64,000 bases of DNA, taken from NCBI RefSeq assembly GCF_002119725.1, contig NZ_CP021109.1, positions 620,001 through 684,000 of the forward strand, in the 5' to 3' direction. Position numbers and translations under genes: made by a program. This DNA is from Bordetella genomosp. 9 (lineage in GTDB: Bacteria; Pseudomonadota; Gammaproteobacteria; Burkholderiales; Burkholderiaceae_B). The notes under the pieces are model-generated. The model made no database searches. It was not told where the DNA came from and saw only the letters and a program-made list of their open reading frames with translations. This document shows, in pieces, positions 37,357-46,316 of the stretch (position 1 is its first letter; the number at the start of each line of letters is the position of its first letter).

Positions 37357-38118
37357 ATGAACAACGTATCGCAGGCGCCGGTGATTCTGATAACGGGCGG
37401 AAGCCGGGGCATGGGCGCGGCCACCGCGCGGCTGGCCGCCGGGCAGGGCTACGATGTCGCCTTCAGCTTCGTTTCCAACGAAACCGCCGCGCTCGCGGTC
37501 GCGTCCGAGATCCAAGCCTTGGGGCGCAGGGCCTTGCCGGTGCGCGCCGACAGCGCGGATCCGCAACAAGTCGCGCAGCTCTTCGCCGCGATCGATGAGA
37601 CGTTCGGCCGCATCGACGTCCTGGTGAACAACGCCGCGATTCTCGCGCGGCAGTCCCGCCTGGAAGACCTGGCGTTCGAAAGAATGCAGCGCATCTTCGC
37701 CGTCAACGCCATCGGCCCGATTCTGTGCGCGCAGCAGGCCGCGAAGCGCATGGCCTATCGCCACAACGGACGCGGCGGCGTCGTGATTAACGTGTCGTCC
37801 GCGTCGGCGCGGCTCGGCAGCCCCAACGAATACGTGGACTACGCCGCATCGAAAGGCGCGGTTGAAACCTTCACCACCGGTTTCGCCAAGGAAGTCGCGC
37901 GGGATGGGATACGCGTCAATTGCGTGCGGCCCGGACACATCTACACCGACATGCACGCCAGCGGCGGCGAGCCGGGACGGGTGGATCGTGTCAAGGACAC
38001 CATCCCGATGGGAAGAGGCGGCCAGCCGGAAGAGGTCGCGCGCGCCATCCTGTGGCTGGCGAGCGCCGAAGCTTCGTTCGTGACCGGCACCTTCCTGGAC
38101 GTGACGGGCGGCAAGTAG
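37357..38118 (+). CDS. SDR-family oxidoreductase
   Basis: A 253-residue classical short-chain dehydrogenase. It has T-G-G-S-R-G-M-G (cofactor glycine motif), N-N-A-A, a catalytic Ser in VINVSSASARL and Y-V-D-Y-A-A-S-K. The extra S-R at the dinucleotide loop suggests NADP(H) preference. The start is the ATG at 37357, with GGAGA 10 bases upstream. It follows the EamA gene by 46 bp and could be co-transcribed. The substrate is unknown. Confidence 0.9.
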   Translation: MNNVSQAPVILITGGSRGMGAATARLAAGQGYDVAFSFVSNETAALAVASEIQALGRRALPVRADSADPQQVAQLFAAIDETFGRIDVLVNNAAILARQSRLEDLAFERMQRIFAVNAIGPILCAQQAAKRMAYRHNGRGGVVINVSSASARLGSPNEYVDYAASKGAVETFTTGFAKEVARDGIRVNCVRPGHIYTDMHASGGEPGRVDRVKDTIPMGRGGQPEEVARAILWLASAEASFVTGTFLDVTGGK

Positions 38119-38120
38119 AA

Positions 38121-38145
38121 GGCGGCGAGCAGAGACCTCGCTTCG
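38121..38145. terminator. Possible weak hairpin between convergent genes
   Basis: A short inverted repeat, GCGAG-N7-CTCGC (38125-38141), lies between the SDR and HAD stops. It is modest in length and has no T-run, so it is only a candidate terminator. Confidence 0.25.
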
Positions 38146-38153
38146 CCAACCCG

Positions 38154-38825
38154 TCAGTCGTCGAGGCCCAGCAAGGCCGGAAGCTTCGCCATATCGGCGA
38201 ACACGGCGATCGCGCCGCTGCCCAGCAGGGCTTCCGCCGGACTGTGGGCCGGCCCCCCGGGGCTATAGCCCAGCACCGTCGCGCCCGCCGCCACGCCTGC
38301 CGTCACGCCCGTTACACTGTCCTCGATCACGACACATGCGCCGGGCTCGGTCTTCAGCGCGGCCGCGGCAGCCAAATACACCTCTGGACTGGGCTTGGAC
38401 TGCGCCATCTCATAGCCGCTGAACGTCCGGCCCTGGAAATAGGGCATCAGGCCGGTCTTGGTCAGCTGCAGTTCCAGTTTCACGCGATCCGCACCGGACG
38501 CGCAGGCAATGCGGCCATCCAGCCGCCGGTGCAGCAGTTCGACGGTCTCCAGCACATTGGGAATGGCCTGCACCTGCTTGCTCAGCGCCTCGTTGCGACG
38601 GCGCCAGAATTCCGACAGCCACTCCGGCCCGACGGCCCGCCCGGATGCTTCGCTGATCCAGGCCAACTCGTCTTTCATCGTCTTGCCGACGAAGCGGCGC
38701 AGCACCGCTTCATGCGTCATCACCACGCCCAGCTCCTGCAGCATGTCGCGCAGAACGCCGGTGGAGATGTGCTCGCTGTCCACAAGCACGCCGTCGCAAT
38801 CGAAGATCACTGCCTGGAATTTCAA
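38154..38825 (-). CDS. HAD-IA phosphatase/phosphomutase-like hydrolase
   Basis: A 223-residue HAD hydrolase. Motif I is FDCDGVLVDSE (Asp9 nucleophile, Asp11 acid/base), followed by a helical cap, CASGADR (motif II region), K-P-S-P-E-V-Y (motif III Lys) and V-I-E-D-S-V-T-G-V (motif IV). The D-C-D-G-V-L form is shared by beta-phosphoglucomutase-like and 6-phosphogluconate-type phosphatases. It stands alone and converges on the SDR gene. Confidence 0.9.
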   Translation of the reverse strand: MKFQAVIFDCDGVLVDSEHISTGVLRDMLQELGVVMTHEAVLRRFVGKTMKDELAWISEASGRAVGPEWLSEFWRRRNEALSKQVQAIPNVLETVELLHRRLDGRIACASGADRVKLELQLTKTGLMPYFQGRTFSGYEMAQSKPSPEVYLAAAAALKTEPGACVVIEDSVTGVTAGVAAGATVLGYSPGGPAHSPAEALLGSGAIAVFADMAKLPALLGLDD

Positions 38826-38897
38826 GCGTCCCCCAACTTGTCGGAATGCGGCGGCTCGATGCCGGCCGCGATGGATATCGATGTTACCTGCTTCGGC

Positions 38898-39040
38898 TGT
38901 TGTGCTGATTCCGTGGTGCTGATTCTGTTGTGCCGATCTCGTTGCAGATCTGTTGTGCAGATCCTGTTGTGCCGATCCTGGTGCTGATCCCGTTGCTGAT
39001 CCCGTTGCCGATCCCGTTGGCGATCCTGTTATGCCGATCC
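38898..39040. repeat. Imperfect minisatellite of eleven 11-15-bp units
   Basis: Eleven consecutive units follow the consensus TGTTGTGCCGATCC. Units of 11-15 bp occupy 38898-38912, 38913-38925, 38926-38939, 38940-38950, 38951-38964, 38965-38978, four 12-bp units over 38979-39026, and 39027-39040. Nine of the eleven contain GATC. The array lies between the HAD start and the VOC gene's stop and does not encode a credible protein in either direction. The mix of 12- and 14-base units suggests expansion by slippage from two related forms. Confidence 0.8.
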
Positions 39041-39095
39041 GTTTCGCAGGCGACGCGTATCGCCTTGCATTGCCGTGATCGCGCGCGCCGCTACT

Positions 39096-39452
39096 TCAAC
39101 TACCCAGGTGGGACAGCACGTTGAGCACCTTGCCGGCTGGATCGCGCACGTAAAAGCGCCGCACGCCCCAGGGCTCGTCGGTCAAGCCGTAGACGATCTC
39201 CGCGCCATGCGAGACGGCCCGCTGATGGACCTGATCGACGTCGCTGACCTCGATGGAGATGTCGGGTACCGGCGTGCCCGAACCGCCTTCCGTCGCCATG
39301 CTGATCTGCGCGGCAGCCGTGGTGCCGGAGGACAGTGTGACGATCCACCCGTGGTCCATGACGACGTCCATATCGAACAGATCGTCGTAAAAGCGCTTCG
39401 TCTCTTCGAGAGAAACGGAGGCGATATTCGGCACGATGCGCAGCACCGTCAT
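39096..39452 (-). CDS. VOC-family (glyoxalase/bleomycin-resistance-like) protein
   Basis: A 118-residue protein with one glyoxalase-like repeat pair (V-S-L-E-E-T-K-R-F-Y near the start; R-R-F-Y-V-R-D-P-A-G-K-V near the end). The short F-Y-x-x-L and D-P-A-G/N signatures are typical of the VOC fold. Members bind metals or antibiotics, or isomerise and open rings. The start at 39452 is supported by AAGGAG 7 bases upstream. The specific function is unknown. Confidence 0.85.
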   Translation of the reverse strand: MTVLRIVPNIASVSLEETKRFYDDLFDMDVVMDHGWIVTLSSGTTAAAQISMATEGGSGTPVPDISIEVSDVDQVHQRAVSHGAEIVYGLTDEPWGVRRFYVRDPAGKVLNVLSHLGS

Positions 39453-39525
39453 CTTTGTCTCCTTGAATATGACCGTTGTCAGGCTCGATGCCGCGAAGAT
39501 TCGCGGCATCGTCTGCGCCGCAATT

Positions 39526-40236
39526 CTATTCTTCAGGCGGGGAGGGCCGCTCGCTCAGCAGAGCCGCGCATGCGGCTGCGAGATCGTCGAAATGATGCAG
39601 CAGGATGTCCGGAGCCAGTTCGGCAGCCGGGATTTCGCTGTAGCCGAAGTCGACCAGTATCAAGGGCGTGCCTGCGGCCCTGGCCGCGCCGGCGTCGGTG
39701 TCCGCATCGCCCACCATCACCGTGCGGCGCACATCGCCCCCCACCGCTTCCACTGCTTCGATAAGGTGAGCCGGATGCGGTTTGGCCGCGGTGACGGCAT
39801 CTATGCCGACCACTCCATCGAACAGATCGGCCATGCCGAGCTGGGTTAATAAGCTGCGCGACAAGTCCGTGGGTTTGTTGGTGCAGACGACCAGCTTGGC
39901 GCCCGCCTTTCTTATTGTTTTCAGGGCGTCGATCACGCCGGGGAAGGGCAGGGTTTCATCAGCGATATGCTCGGTGTAGTGGCTGATAAAACGGCCGAAA
40001 AGCGCCGCTGTCCGACCGGCGGGATCTTGCTCGCCGGCATTTTCAAGGCCCAATTGAAGCAACCATCGCGCGCCGCGGCTGATATAGGGGCGGCCTTCTT
40101 CGTAGGTCAGGGGTTTCAGGTTTTCCGCGAGCAGGACTGCGTTCACCGCCGCGATGAGATCAGGCGCGGATTCAACCAGAGTGCCGTCGAGATCGAAGGC
40201 GATGGTTGCGTTGTTCAGGGTGGTGAGGTTAATCAC
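39526..40236 (-). CDS. HAD phosphatase, phosphoglycolate phosphatase-like
   Basis: A 236-residue HAD-IA enzyme. Asp15 and Asp17 in FDLDGTLVES, VVCTNKP (motif II), A-K-P-H-P-A-H-L (motif III) and M-V-G-D-A-D-T-D (motif IV) match phosphoglycolate phosphatases (Gph), which remove 2-phosphoglycolate formed in DNA repair or by oxygenases. Cap length and motifs agree, but substrate identity within HAD-IA is often unsafe to infer. It marks the ordinary chromosome edge next to the low-G+C defence genes. Confidence 0.88.
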   Translation of the reverse strand: MINLTTLNNATIAFDLDGTLVESAPDLIAAVNAVLLAENLKPLTYEEGRPYISRGARWLLQLGLENAGEQDPAGRTAALFGRFISHYTEHIADETLPFPGVIDALKTIRKAGAKLVVCTNKPTDLSRSLLTQLGMADLFDGVVGIDAVTAAKPHPAHLIEAVEAVGGDVRRTVMVGDADTDAGAARAAGTPLILVDFGYSEIPAAELAPDILLHHFDDLAAACAALLSERPSPPEE

Positions 40237-40493
40237 GGTGACGGGATGTGCTTGGGATCGCTTGGTGGGGTAGACAAGTAGTTGCCGGAGCGTGGTTGTA
40301 GTGTGGGCGGGGCAATGAGGGCCTGAAGTTCTAGGAGCGCAAATTCATCGGCTGCTTTTGGCTCTGGCCCAGAGCGGAAGCTCCGATGTGCGCCTATGGA
40401 CCGCTCTTACCAGGCCCGGTGCAGTGAAAGGTCGACGGGAAACCAACGATACCGATGTCGAAGTACCTTTTGTCGAAACACGGCACTGCTGAA

Positions 40494-42458
40494 TCAGCTT
40501 GACGCCGACGCACATTCGGAAGCTGGCGGCAGCGCAGCCAGCGCCTCCTGCGTGAAGATTGCGCTCCGCGGCAGGATCCCGCTCGCCACGACGTTTTCTA
40601 CGGTGGCCGCCGGGTCGGCAACAAAGAATGCCAGCACCAGCCCCCGCTTGGCACGGGTACAGCAAACGTACAGCAATCTCAGTGTTCGGCTCCAGGTGTT
40701 CTCATCACCGTCCTGTGCTCGTGCACGATCTGCCGCACGGGCGTCAGCGCTCGCGAAGACCCGCTCATAGTTGTACGTGCGGTAGTCGCTCTCCTCCTCG
40801 TCCATCACCACAACGACGCGGTCGAACTGAGCGCCCTTTACTCCATGCTGCGTGGCATAGGGAGAACCTTCAGAGACATATCGTTCGTATGGCCGAAGCT
40901 CTTGTGCGGCGCACTGGAAGAATTTGAGCATTGCGGCGTCCGAGGATTGCCCTTCGGCAGGAGCGACGTCAGCCGCTTCAGCCTCTTGAGCAACGTCGCC
41001 AATGTCTCCGACGAACCCTAGTACTCGCTCATAGCGCTCGTCGAACTCAAATAAACCGGAGTCGCGGAGATGGATGGCTATGTCGCCAACAGTGGTGTCC
41101 GCCTTGTCCAGCATGGCGACGAGCTTCAAAACGGCTGCGTGGAGCTCACGCAGTACGCTCGCGGCACGGCGGCCTGCTAAGGCGGCGGGCGCCAGGCGTG
41201 GGCTGAACTCCCGGAGCAGGTTCATCACTGCGAACTCGTTGCCCGCGTTCATCGCCGCAACGATCGGCAGCGTGAAACTTAGGAAGGGTCGGACTGGCCA
41301 GCCAGTACCGTCCTGCATCCCCTGCTTCATGGCGTCCGACGTCTTGTCGTTCAGCGCCGAGTAGATGCCGCCGAATCCGAGCCGATTTGCGGCCATGCGA
41401 TGCACGATGACAAGAATTTTTACCGCAAGGTCCGGGATAGTCCAACGTTCGTCGTTGTTCGCTGCCGCGCTCCATGCTCGAACCCTTGCCAGGGCCTCGG
41501 TTCGGTTCAATGTGTTCGGTAGGACAAACATCCGAGCCGAGCCCTCCACGAGCTTGAGCTCACCGTCGACCCTCTCGTGCAGCCCGCGAATTTGCTCCAT
41601 GCCGTCGCCCTGCGCACGCACGGCGTTGGCGACGTCTAGGATTTGCTTGGCGCAGCGAAAGTTCTCCGGCTTCGTGATGGATCGCCAATGGTCTTCGAGG
41701 TGGATGTCCCCCACCCCTCTCATGAAGATCGACTGCATCGGGTCGCCAAAAAAACCAAGACAGAACTTACCCCGCATTTGGGTTTCAACTTCCTTGAAGG
41801 ACTTAACCACGCCTGCGAACGTGTCCTGACTCTCGTCAATGAACACGAACGGATAGTTCAGCGCTACGACCCGTCGGAACAGGGGGCGGTTTTGTAGCAG
41901 GAAGTCAGCGAGCTGGAGGATGTCCTCGTGACCAAGGATGCCTTTTGCGTAGTCACTGCCTTTGCCATAAGTGAACGTTCTGACGTGGTCGAGAGCCTCC
42001 AGATTTTTGGCGTGGCGCTCCTGATCGGCCTTGTTCCTGTCGCGCGTATTTTGCTGAACACGCGAACCGTAGTTCATGAACTCTTTTTCCAGTTTGGAGA
42101 TCCGCCTGCGAATGTCGTTCTGCAGCCAGATTTTGATGTCGGCTTGAAATGTCTTGGTAATGCCCCAGTAGAAGCTGTGAATCGTCGAAACATGAACCAG
42201 CGGATTGGCGTTGACGTCCGCCAAAATTTCATTGGCCGCGAGATCCGTATAGGTGATGCAGGCGACCCTCTGCTTCCTCGCCCGCATGCTGGCGCCGTGC
42301 ACCAAAATCACCCAGTCCAGCGCCTTGATAAGGGAGGTGGTCTTCCCGGAACCTGCGCCGGCACGAACCACAAAGGGCTGCGGGGGAGTTGCGGTAATGC
42401 ACGCGTAGATCTCGCGATCCGCATCTGTGTCCGGGCTATCGACTCGCCTACTCATCAC
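40494..42458 (-). CDS. gajB: Gabija protein GajB, UvrD-like helicase
   Basis: A 654-residue superfamily 1 helicase-like protein. It has Walker A AGAGSGKT (residues 33-40), a motif Ia-like CITYTDLAANEI, Walker B FVFIDESQDT (about 203-212), motif V-like FDRVVVVMDEEE and motif VI YVCCTRAKRG (about 592-601). It is directly coupled (4-base overlap) to an OLD-family nuclease gene. This pairing defines Gabija, in which GajB joins GajA to sense phage-depleted nucleotides or ends and cleave phage DNA. Base composition is clearly less G+C-rich than in the flanking genes, which suggests transfer. Confidence 0.92.
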   Translation of the reverse strand: MMSRRVDSPDTDADREIYACITATPPQPFVVRAGAGSGKTTSLIKALDWVILVHGASMRARKQRVACITYTDLAANEILADVNANPLVHVSTIHSFYWGITKTFQADIKIWLQNDIRRRISKLEKEFMNYGSRVQQNTRDRNKADQERHAKNLEALDHVRTFTYGKGSDYAKGILGHEDILQLADFLLQNRPLFRRVVALNYPFVFIDESQDTFAGVVKSFKEVETQMRGKFCLGFFGDPMQSIFMRGVGDIHLEDHWRSITKPENFRCAKQILDVANAVRAQGDGMEQIRGLHERVDGELKLVEGSARMFVLPNTLNRTEALARVRAWSAAANNDERWTIPDLAVKILVIVHRMAANRLGFGGIYSALNDKTSDAMKQGMQDGTGWPVRPFLSFTLPIVAAMNAGNEFAVMNLLREFSPRLAPAALAGRRAASVLRELHAAVLKLVAMLDKADTTVGDIAIHLRDSGLFEFDERYERVLGFVGDIGDVAQEAEAADVAPAEGQSSDAAMLKFFQCAAQELRPYERYVSEGSPYATQHGVKGAQFDRVVVVMDEEESDYRTYNYERVFASADARAADRARAQDGDENTWSRTLRLLYVCCTRAKRGLVLAFFVADPAATVENVVASGILPRSAIFTQEALAALPPASECASASS

Positions 42459-44848
42459 GTCCGCTCCGCGCCAGCAATGACCGCAATAGCAGCGGGCGCA
42501 GTTGGCTCAATCGTCGAGAGCCCGGTGGCGATGGCTGCGTCCGCCTCAACTTCGTGGGCCACTTTCGCTTCTAGCCAAGCCAACCCTTCGGCGATGTACG
42601 TGGGAACCTTCCATCCATTGACCGGCCCACTTGCGAGGACCTCTAGAGCGAAGCGGGTCTTGTCAAAGTTCTTGCCGATCACCCTATCATGCAACTTTTT
42701 AGCCAGTTCCTCGGGGCTACCGGGCGCGCGTCTCAGCTTGAGACCGATCGCTCGATTGGCCTCAGCTTGGCACCAGTCGGCATTCTCAATGCCAAAGGCC
42801 TCCTCAAAAGTGCGGCCGCATAGCTGCGCGGTCGCCGAACCGACTGTCACGGAGACTTTTGTTTGATATGCGACTCGGACTGCTGCGCCGGAGCCTTCGG
42901 CTAGCGACAGCGTCTTCTGCTCCGGCGTAACTTCCCAGAGTTCGGCCACCGAGCGCTTCTTTGGAATCCAGCTGATGAGCGTTTGGTTGGAAGTGACGGC
43001 CCCTTCCACGTGCGCATGGCATGTGCTGCCGCGTTTCTTGGACTTCTTCCTGCCGCTTGGTTGTGTCGCGTCGTCTTCTTCGAGTTCGAAGGGCTTTAGC
43101 TCGTCATCTTCGTCATCATCGTCCAGAACGCCGCCAGCACTGGCCGCTTGCGAGGCGGCCTTCTCGTCATCCGACTTGACCGTCACACTGTCAAGGTCCG
43201 TAATGACGAGCGTCGTCAGGCCGATGAAGCTGATGAGGTCTTGGAAGCGATGGGCAAACGCTCCACCAACTTCAAGAATGGTCAGGGCGGATGAACGAAG
43301 GCGCCTAGCAGCCGACTCGATCATAGCTGGCAGGAGCAGGCGCTCGACGTTGCCCTCTACCAAAATGACCGCGTCCGAAAAAAAGAGGTCGCAATGAGTC
43401 AGCTTCAGATATCGCTGAAGGAACTCACGCGCGGAAGCGTCGGCCTCGCCGATCTTGAAGCGGGACAGATTCCGCACGTCCGTGTGATGGTCTAGTTGGT
43501 CGCTGACGCGGCGGAAGTACCGGATGGGAGAAAATCCGCGCTCATAGAGGATGTGCGGGGAATGGGTAGTGATGACGAGCTGCGTGTGAAAAAACGTCGC
43601 GTGGTCATTGGTATCTTCAAGAAGGCGCAGAACGTTCCTGATAAATACCTGCTGGATCTGCGCATGCAGATGAGCCTCAGGCTCTTCAATGAAGACCAAA
43701 TGCAGCGGCGGCCGCTTGTCTTCCTCAGCTTTCCACTGCTCGTGTAGATCGAGCAGTTCCACCACCATGTAGACCAGGTTCTTGAACCCCAGGCCGTTGT
43801 AGCTGTCGGGCAGTTGAGCGGTGGCTGCGCCCGGAATCACGTAGTGGACCTTGGCGTCTTGCCCCAGGACGGTCGTTGGGTCCAAAGCCGCCCGAATGAC
43901 GATTTCGGGATTGTTCACACCTGGATAGCCGAGCTTGGCAAGGCGCTTGAGGGTTTCACTGAAGACCTCCTCTAGGTGGAAGTTCAGTTCTTTCTCAGAG
44001 GTATCAAGTGCTTTGAGAGCCGCGTGGTCGTCGCCACGCTTCTCCAGGTTGCGGTGGTAGAAGCGGCTGAGGCGTCGCGAAAGGCTTTCGGCGCGATCAG
44101 AGCTCGCAGCATCCGGGTCATCGAGGTGCCGCTGCGCGCGCAAGAAGTCCACCCTCACCAGCGACTTGAGAATGGTCGCGCCACCCGGCTCCTTGCCTAG
44201 CGGCTGCGGCTCGTAGTCGGCCGCCGCCTGATAGTTGACAAAGACCCTCTCATCGAGCACGTAGTAGCGGAAGGTATATTCCTTGCTCAGTTCCTTGGTG
44301 AGGTACTTCGTCAAGCTTTGTGGCCAGGGTTTGTACTCGTCAGCGTCGGCTCCGGTTTCCACCTCGGCAGCAGGTTCACTGGTTGCTTTGCGCTGTGCCG
44401 CTAGCGCAATCGCCGCGCTGTTGGCCTTCTCATGCAGGTCATGGAACCGTTGGACGAGTTCGTAGGCATCGCGAGGCTCAAATGCCACACGGATCCCCAC
44501 GCACTTTCCATCCCACTCAGTGCTCGGAAGCAGCGACATCGCGGTAGCGAGGTCATCTTCGCCTACACGGAACCAGAGATCCAAGAGGATGGACGGCAAT
44601 CTCTTGGGCGCATTCTCATCCCCTGGATCCGATTTTCCGATGGCATCGATTTCGGCCCATAGCGCTGCGCTGAAGTCAAAGAGCTCAAACTTCTTCGTAT
44701 CGCCCCGGAGCATGGAATACAGCCCTTGGACTGCGGACGTCTTCCCGCTGTTGTTGGCGCCGACGAAGATAGAAATTTCGTTATCGAGTTCGATGACAAC
44801 GTCGCGCAATCGGCGGTAGTTCTGCAGCCGATAAGCCTGTAGCTTCAT
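42455..44848 (-). CDS. gajA: Gabija protein GajA, OLD-family ATPase-TOPRIM nuclease
   Basis: A 797-residue class 2 OLD nuclease. The N-terminal ABC-type ATPase has Walker A GANNSGKT (residues 30-37), Walker B HLVFIEEPEAHLH (about 384-396) and a H-loop LVITTHSPHIL. The C-terminal TOPRIM domain has an acidic Glu in VILVEGNVE (about 494) and D-L-D in VITDLDS (about 549). An Asp/Glu-rich insert (about 570-605) makes it longer than the well-studied Bacillus protein of just under 600 residues. GajA oligomerises into a sequence-specific DNA nickase held off by nucleotides. The helicase gene follows with a 4-base overlap. The ATG at 44848 has a GGT-rich rather than strong ribosome site. Confidence 0.93.
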   Translation of the reverse strand: MKLQAYRLQNYRRLRDVVIELDNEISIFVGANNSGKTSAVQGLYSMLRGDTKKFELFDFSAALWAEIDAIGKSDPGDENAPKRLPSILLDLWFRVGEDDLATAMSLLPSTEWDGKCVGIRVAFEPRDAYELVQRFHDLHEKANSAAIALAAQRKATSEPAAEVETGADADEYKPWPQSLTKYLTKELSKEYTFRYYVLDERVFVNYQAAADYEPQPLGKEPGGATILKSLVRVDFLRAQRHLDDPDAASSDRAESLSRRLSRFYHRNLEKRGDDHAALKALDTSEKELNFHLEEVFSETLKRLAKLGYPGVNNPEIVIRAALDPTTVLGQDAKVHYVIPGAATAQLPDSYNGLGFKNLVYMVVELLDLHEQWKAEEDKRPPLHLVFIEEPEAHLHAQIQQVFIRNVLRLLEDTNDHATFFHTQLVITTHSPHILYERGFSPIRYFRRVSDQLDHHTDVRNLSRFKIGEADASAREFLQRYLKLTHCDLFFSDAVILVEGNVERLLLPAMIESAARRLRSSALTILEVGGAFAHRFQDLISFIGLTTLVITDLDSVTVKSDDEKAASQAASAGGVLDDDDEDDELKPFELEEDDATQPSGRKKSKKRGSTCHAHVEGAVTSNQTLISWIPKKRSVAELWEVTPEQKTLSLAEGSGAAVRVAYQTKVSVTVGSATAQLCGRTFEEAFGIENADWCQAEANRAIGLKLRRAPGSPEELAKKLHDRVIGKNFDKTRFALEVLASGPVNGWKVPTYIAEGLAWLEAKVAHEVEADAAIATGLSTIEPTAPAAIAVIAGAERT

Positions 44849-45250
44849 GGTGACCTACCTTAAGGATGGGCGGGAGGCTTGGTGTTGGGCGCGGGGCTGG
44901 CAGCACTCCTCACTGCGTTCGCACTCGCCTCGTTGCTGTATTCGATGGTATTTTGCTACAAACTGGTACATCTTGCAGCCTAACCAGATTGTGTAGGCAC
45001 GCGTGCGGATTCGCCGACAACTATGGAATCCGCACGACTTCAACGGCTCAAGGACCCTGGCGAAGCAGGCGATACGGAATAACCCGGCAGCGAAGCGCCA
45101 GTTTTCGCAGTCCAGGCATCGGCAAGGCGCTGTGGGCATACCCCTCCTGTACCGCAAGGTATTTGGTTAGCGGCTGCTTTGCAAAGCTTGGGGCTACGCA
45201 TCGATGGCATCGCCAGTCTGCCAAGCCTCCGGCGCTCGGAAACAGCTCAG
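44849..45250. other. Gene-poor upstream flank of Gabija
   Basis: No intact gene is supported here. The gajA promoter should lie close to 44850-44950. Short frames in both directions have no recognisable domain. The composition is mixed and the sequence looks like decayed DNA leading into the recombinase remnant. The part near 45190-45230 could be a further worn piece of that gene, but I cannot align it securely. Confidence 0.4.
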
Positions 45251-45251
45251 A

Positions 45252-45356
45252 CATGCCCTGCTAAAGGCGGGCAGCGACATCCGGACCGTGCCTCATCTCC
45301 TGGTCACGCGAATGTGGAGTACGACCACATCCGCACGCGCGTGTTGTGGATGTAGC
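45252..45356 (+). pseudogene. Remnant of a tyrosine recombinase/integrase C-terminus
   Basis: Codons from 45252 read HALLKAGSDIRTVPHLL. A one-base shift then continues as GHANVEYDHIRTRVL, followed by a stop at 45354-45356. With one missing G restored this matches the tyrosine recombinase C-terminal pattern H-x-L-L-x-x-G-x-D-I-R-T-V-x-x-L-L-G-H-x-x-V-x-T-T-x-x-Y-T-H-V. The conserved His of L-G-H is present but the nucleophile Tyr position is Arg. No intact upstream catalytic domain remains. It is a dead scar of an integrase, of the phage or integron type, near the Gabija operon. Confidence 0.6.
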
Positions 45357-45899
45357 GCGGGGCAGAACTTAACGCCTTGAACTTGCTAACTCGCACAGAG
45401 GTGCCAAATCGGTCGTTCGTGAAGTTTCTTTATCCAGCCTTCGACGGAAATTCACGTTAATCGAGCGAATATCCGCGTCTGGTCGGACGCGGACGTCGCC
45501 CTGGCCCCGGCGACGTCCATTTCGATGGAAGGGTTGGACGGCATAGCTACGGCCTAGCCTTTTCCCCTGCTTTGATCTGTGACGGATATTCTCGGTAGCC
45601 TGCTGCCAGCTTCTTGAGATTAAGACGTTCTTCAGCAGTCGTGGAGCATTTGGGGATAGAGATACAACGGCGAGTTCTGCGGATCTAGGCGGTTGTTCCC
45701 CTTCACCGTGATCCATTTCCGAACGCTGAAACACGCCTTATGCCCTCAACAGGAAAGCAGGGCGAAGCCGCATGGTGAAAATTGCGGGCTGTGTGCCCGC
45801 CCTTGACGAAAGTGTCCAGGGGAAAGTGTTTTTCTTTTTCTCCCTAAAAAACAAAGTCGCGAGTGAACATCCGCGCCCATTCAGATGGGCCGGATGCGC
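45357..45899. other. Non-coding or degraded stretch
   Basis: These 543 bases carry no recognisable gene. A minus-strand frame of 121 codons (45369-45734) lacks a ribosome site and any known motif, and I leave it uncalled. The segment lies between the recombinase remnant and the FitAB-like toxin and is probably eroded mobile DNA. Confidence 0.4.
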
Positions 45900-46316
45900 T
45901 CACGAGAAGGGATTCAATACTCGGCTTCCAGTACCTACGAAATCATCAATGTTCCGGGACACCACGGTAAGGTCGTGGATCAGCGCCGTCGCCGCGATGA
46001 GCTTGTCCAGGGCGTGTTCCGGACGCGGCACTCGGAGACGCCCCCATACCTCGGCGATCTCGGCGCCGATTGGCAAGATGTTGGACCCGTATTCACGCAG
46101 AACGATTTGAAGCCAAGCTTCCAATGACTTCGCCTGCGCGATATCGCCACGATGGCGAATCAGTGTGACGCTTCTGCGCAGCTCTCCCACTGTTACGGCG
46201 GAAAGGTATACCTCTCGGTCCTCGGCCACCGCATTGCGGAAGAATTGAATTACACCGGCATTGGCGCGACTTCCCTTCCTCACCTCGCTAATGACGTTCG
46301 TATCAACCAAGTACAC
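45900..46316 (-). CDS. FitB/VapC-like PIN-domain toxin
   Basis: A 138-residue PIN protein with the full acidic set: Asp5 in MYLVDTNVISE, Glu45 in TVGELRRSV, Asp104 in HALDKLIAATA and Asp124 or Asp125 near VSRNIDDF. The length and the V-D-T-N-V-I-S-E start match the FitB/VapC toxins. These are ribonucleases blocked by the partner antitoxin. The gene overlaps the antitoxin gene by 14 bases, which is typical coupling. Confidence 0.92.
   Translation of the reverse strand: MYLVDTNVISEVRKGSRANAGVIQFFRNAVAEDREVYLSAVTVGELRRSVTLIRHRGDIAQAKSLEAWLQIVLREYGSNILPIGAEIAEVWGRLRVPRPEHALDKLIAATALIHDLTVVSRNIDDFVGTGSRVLNPFS

Noticed and set aside
38898..39040. CRISPR array
   Set aside because: The units are 11-15 bp, directly adjacent, without spacers or cas genes.
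45369..45734. A 121-codon minus-strand frame
   Set aside because: No ribosome site, no known domain, and located in decayed DNA.
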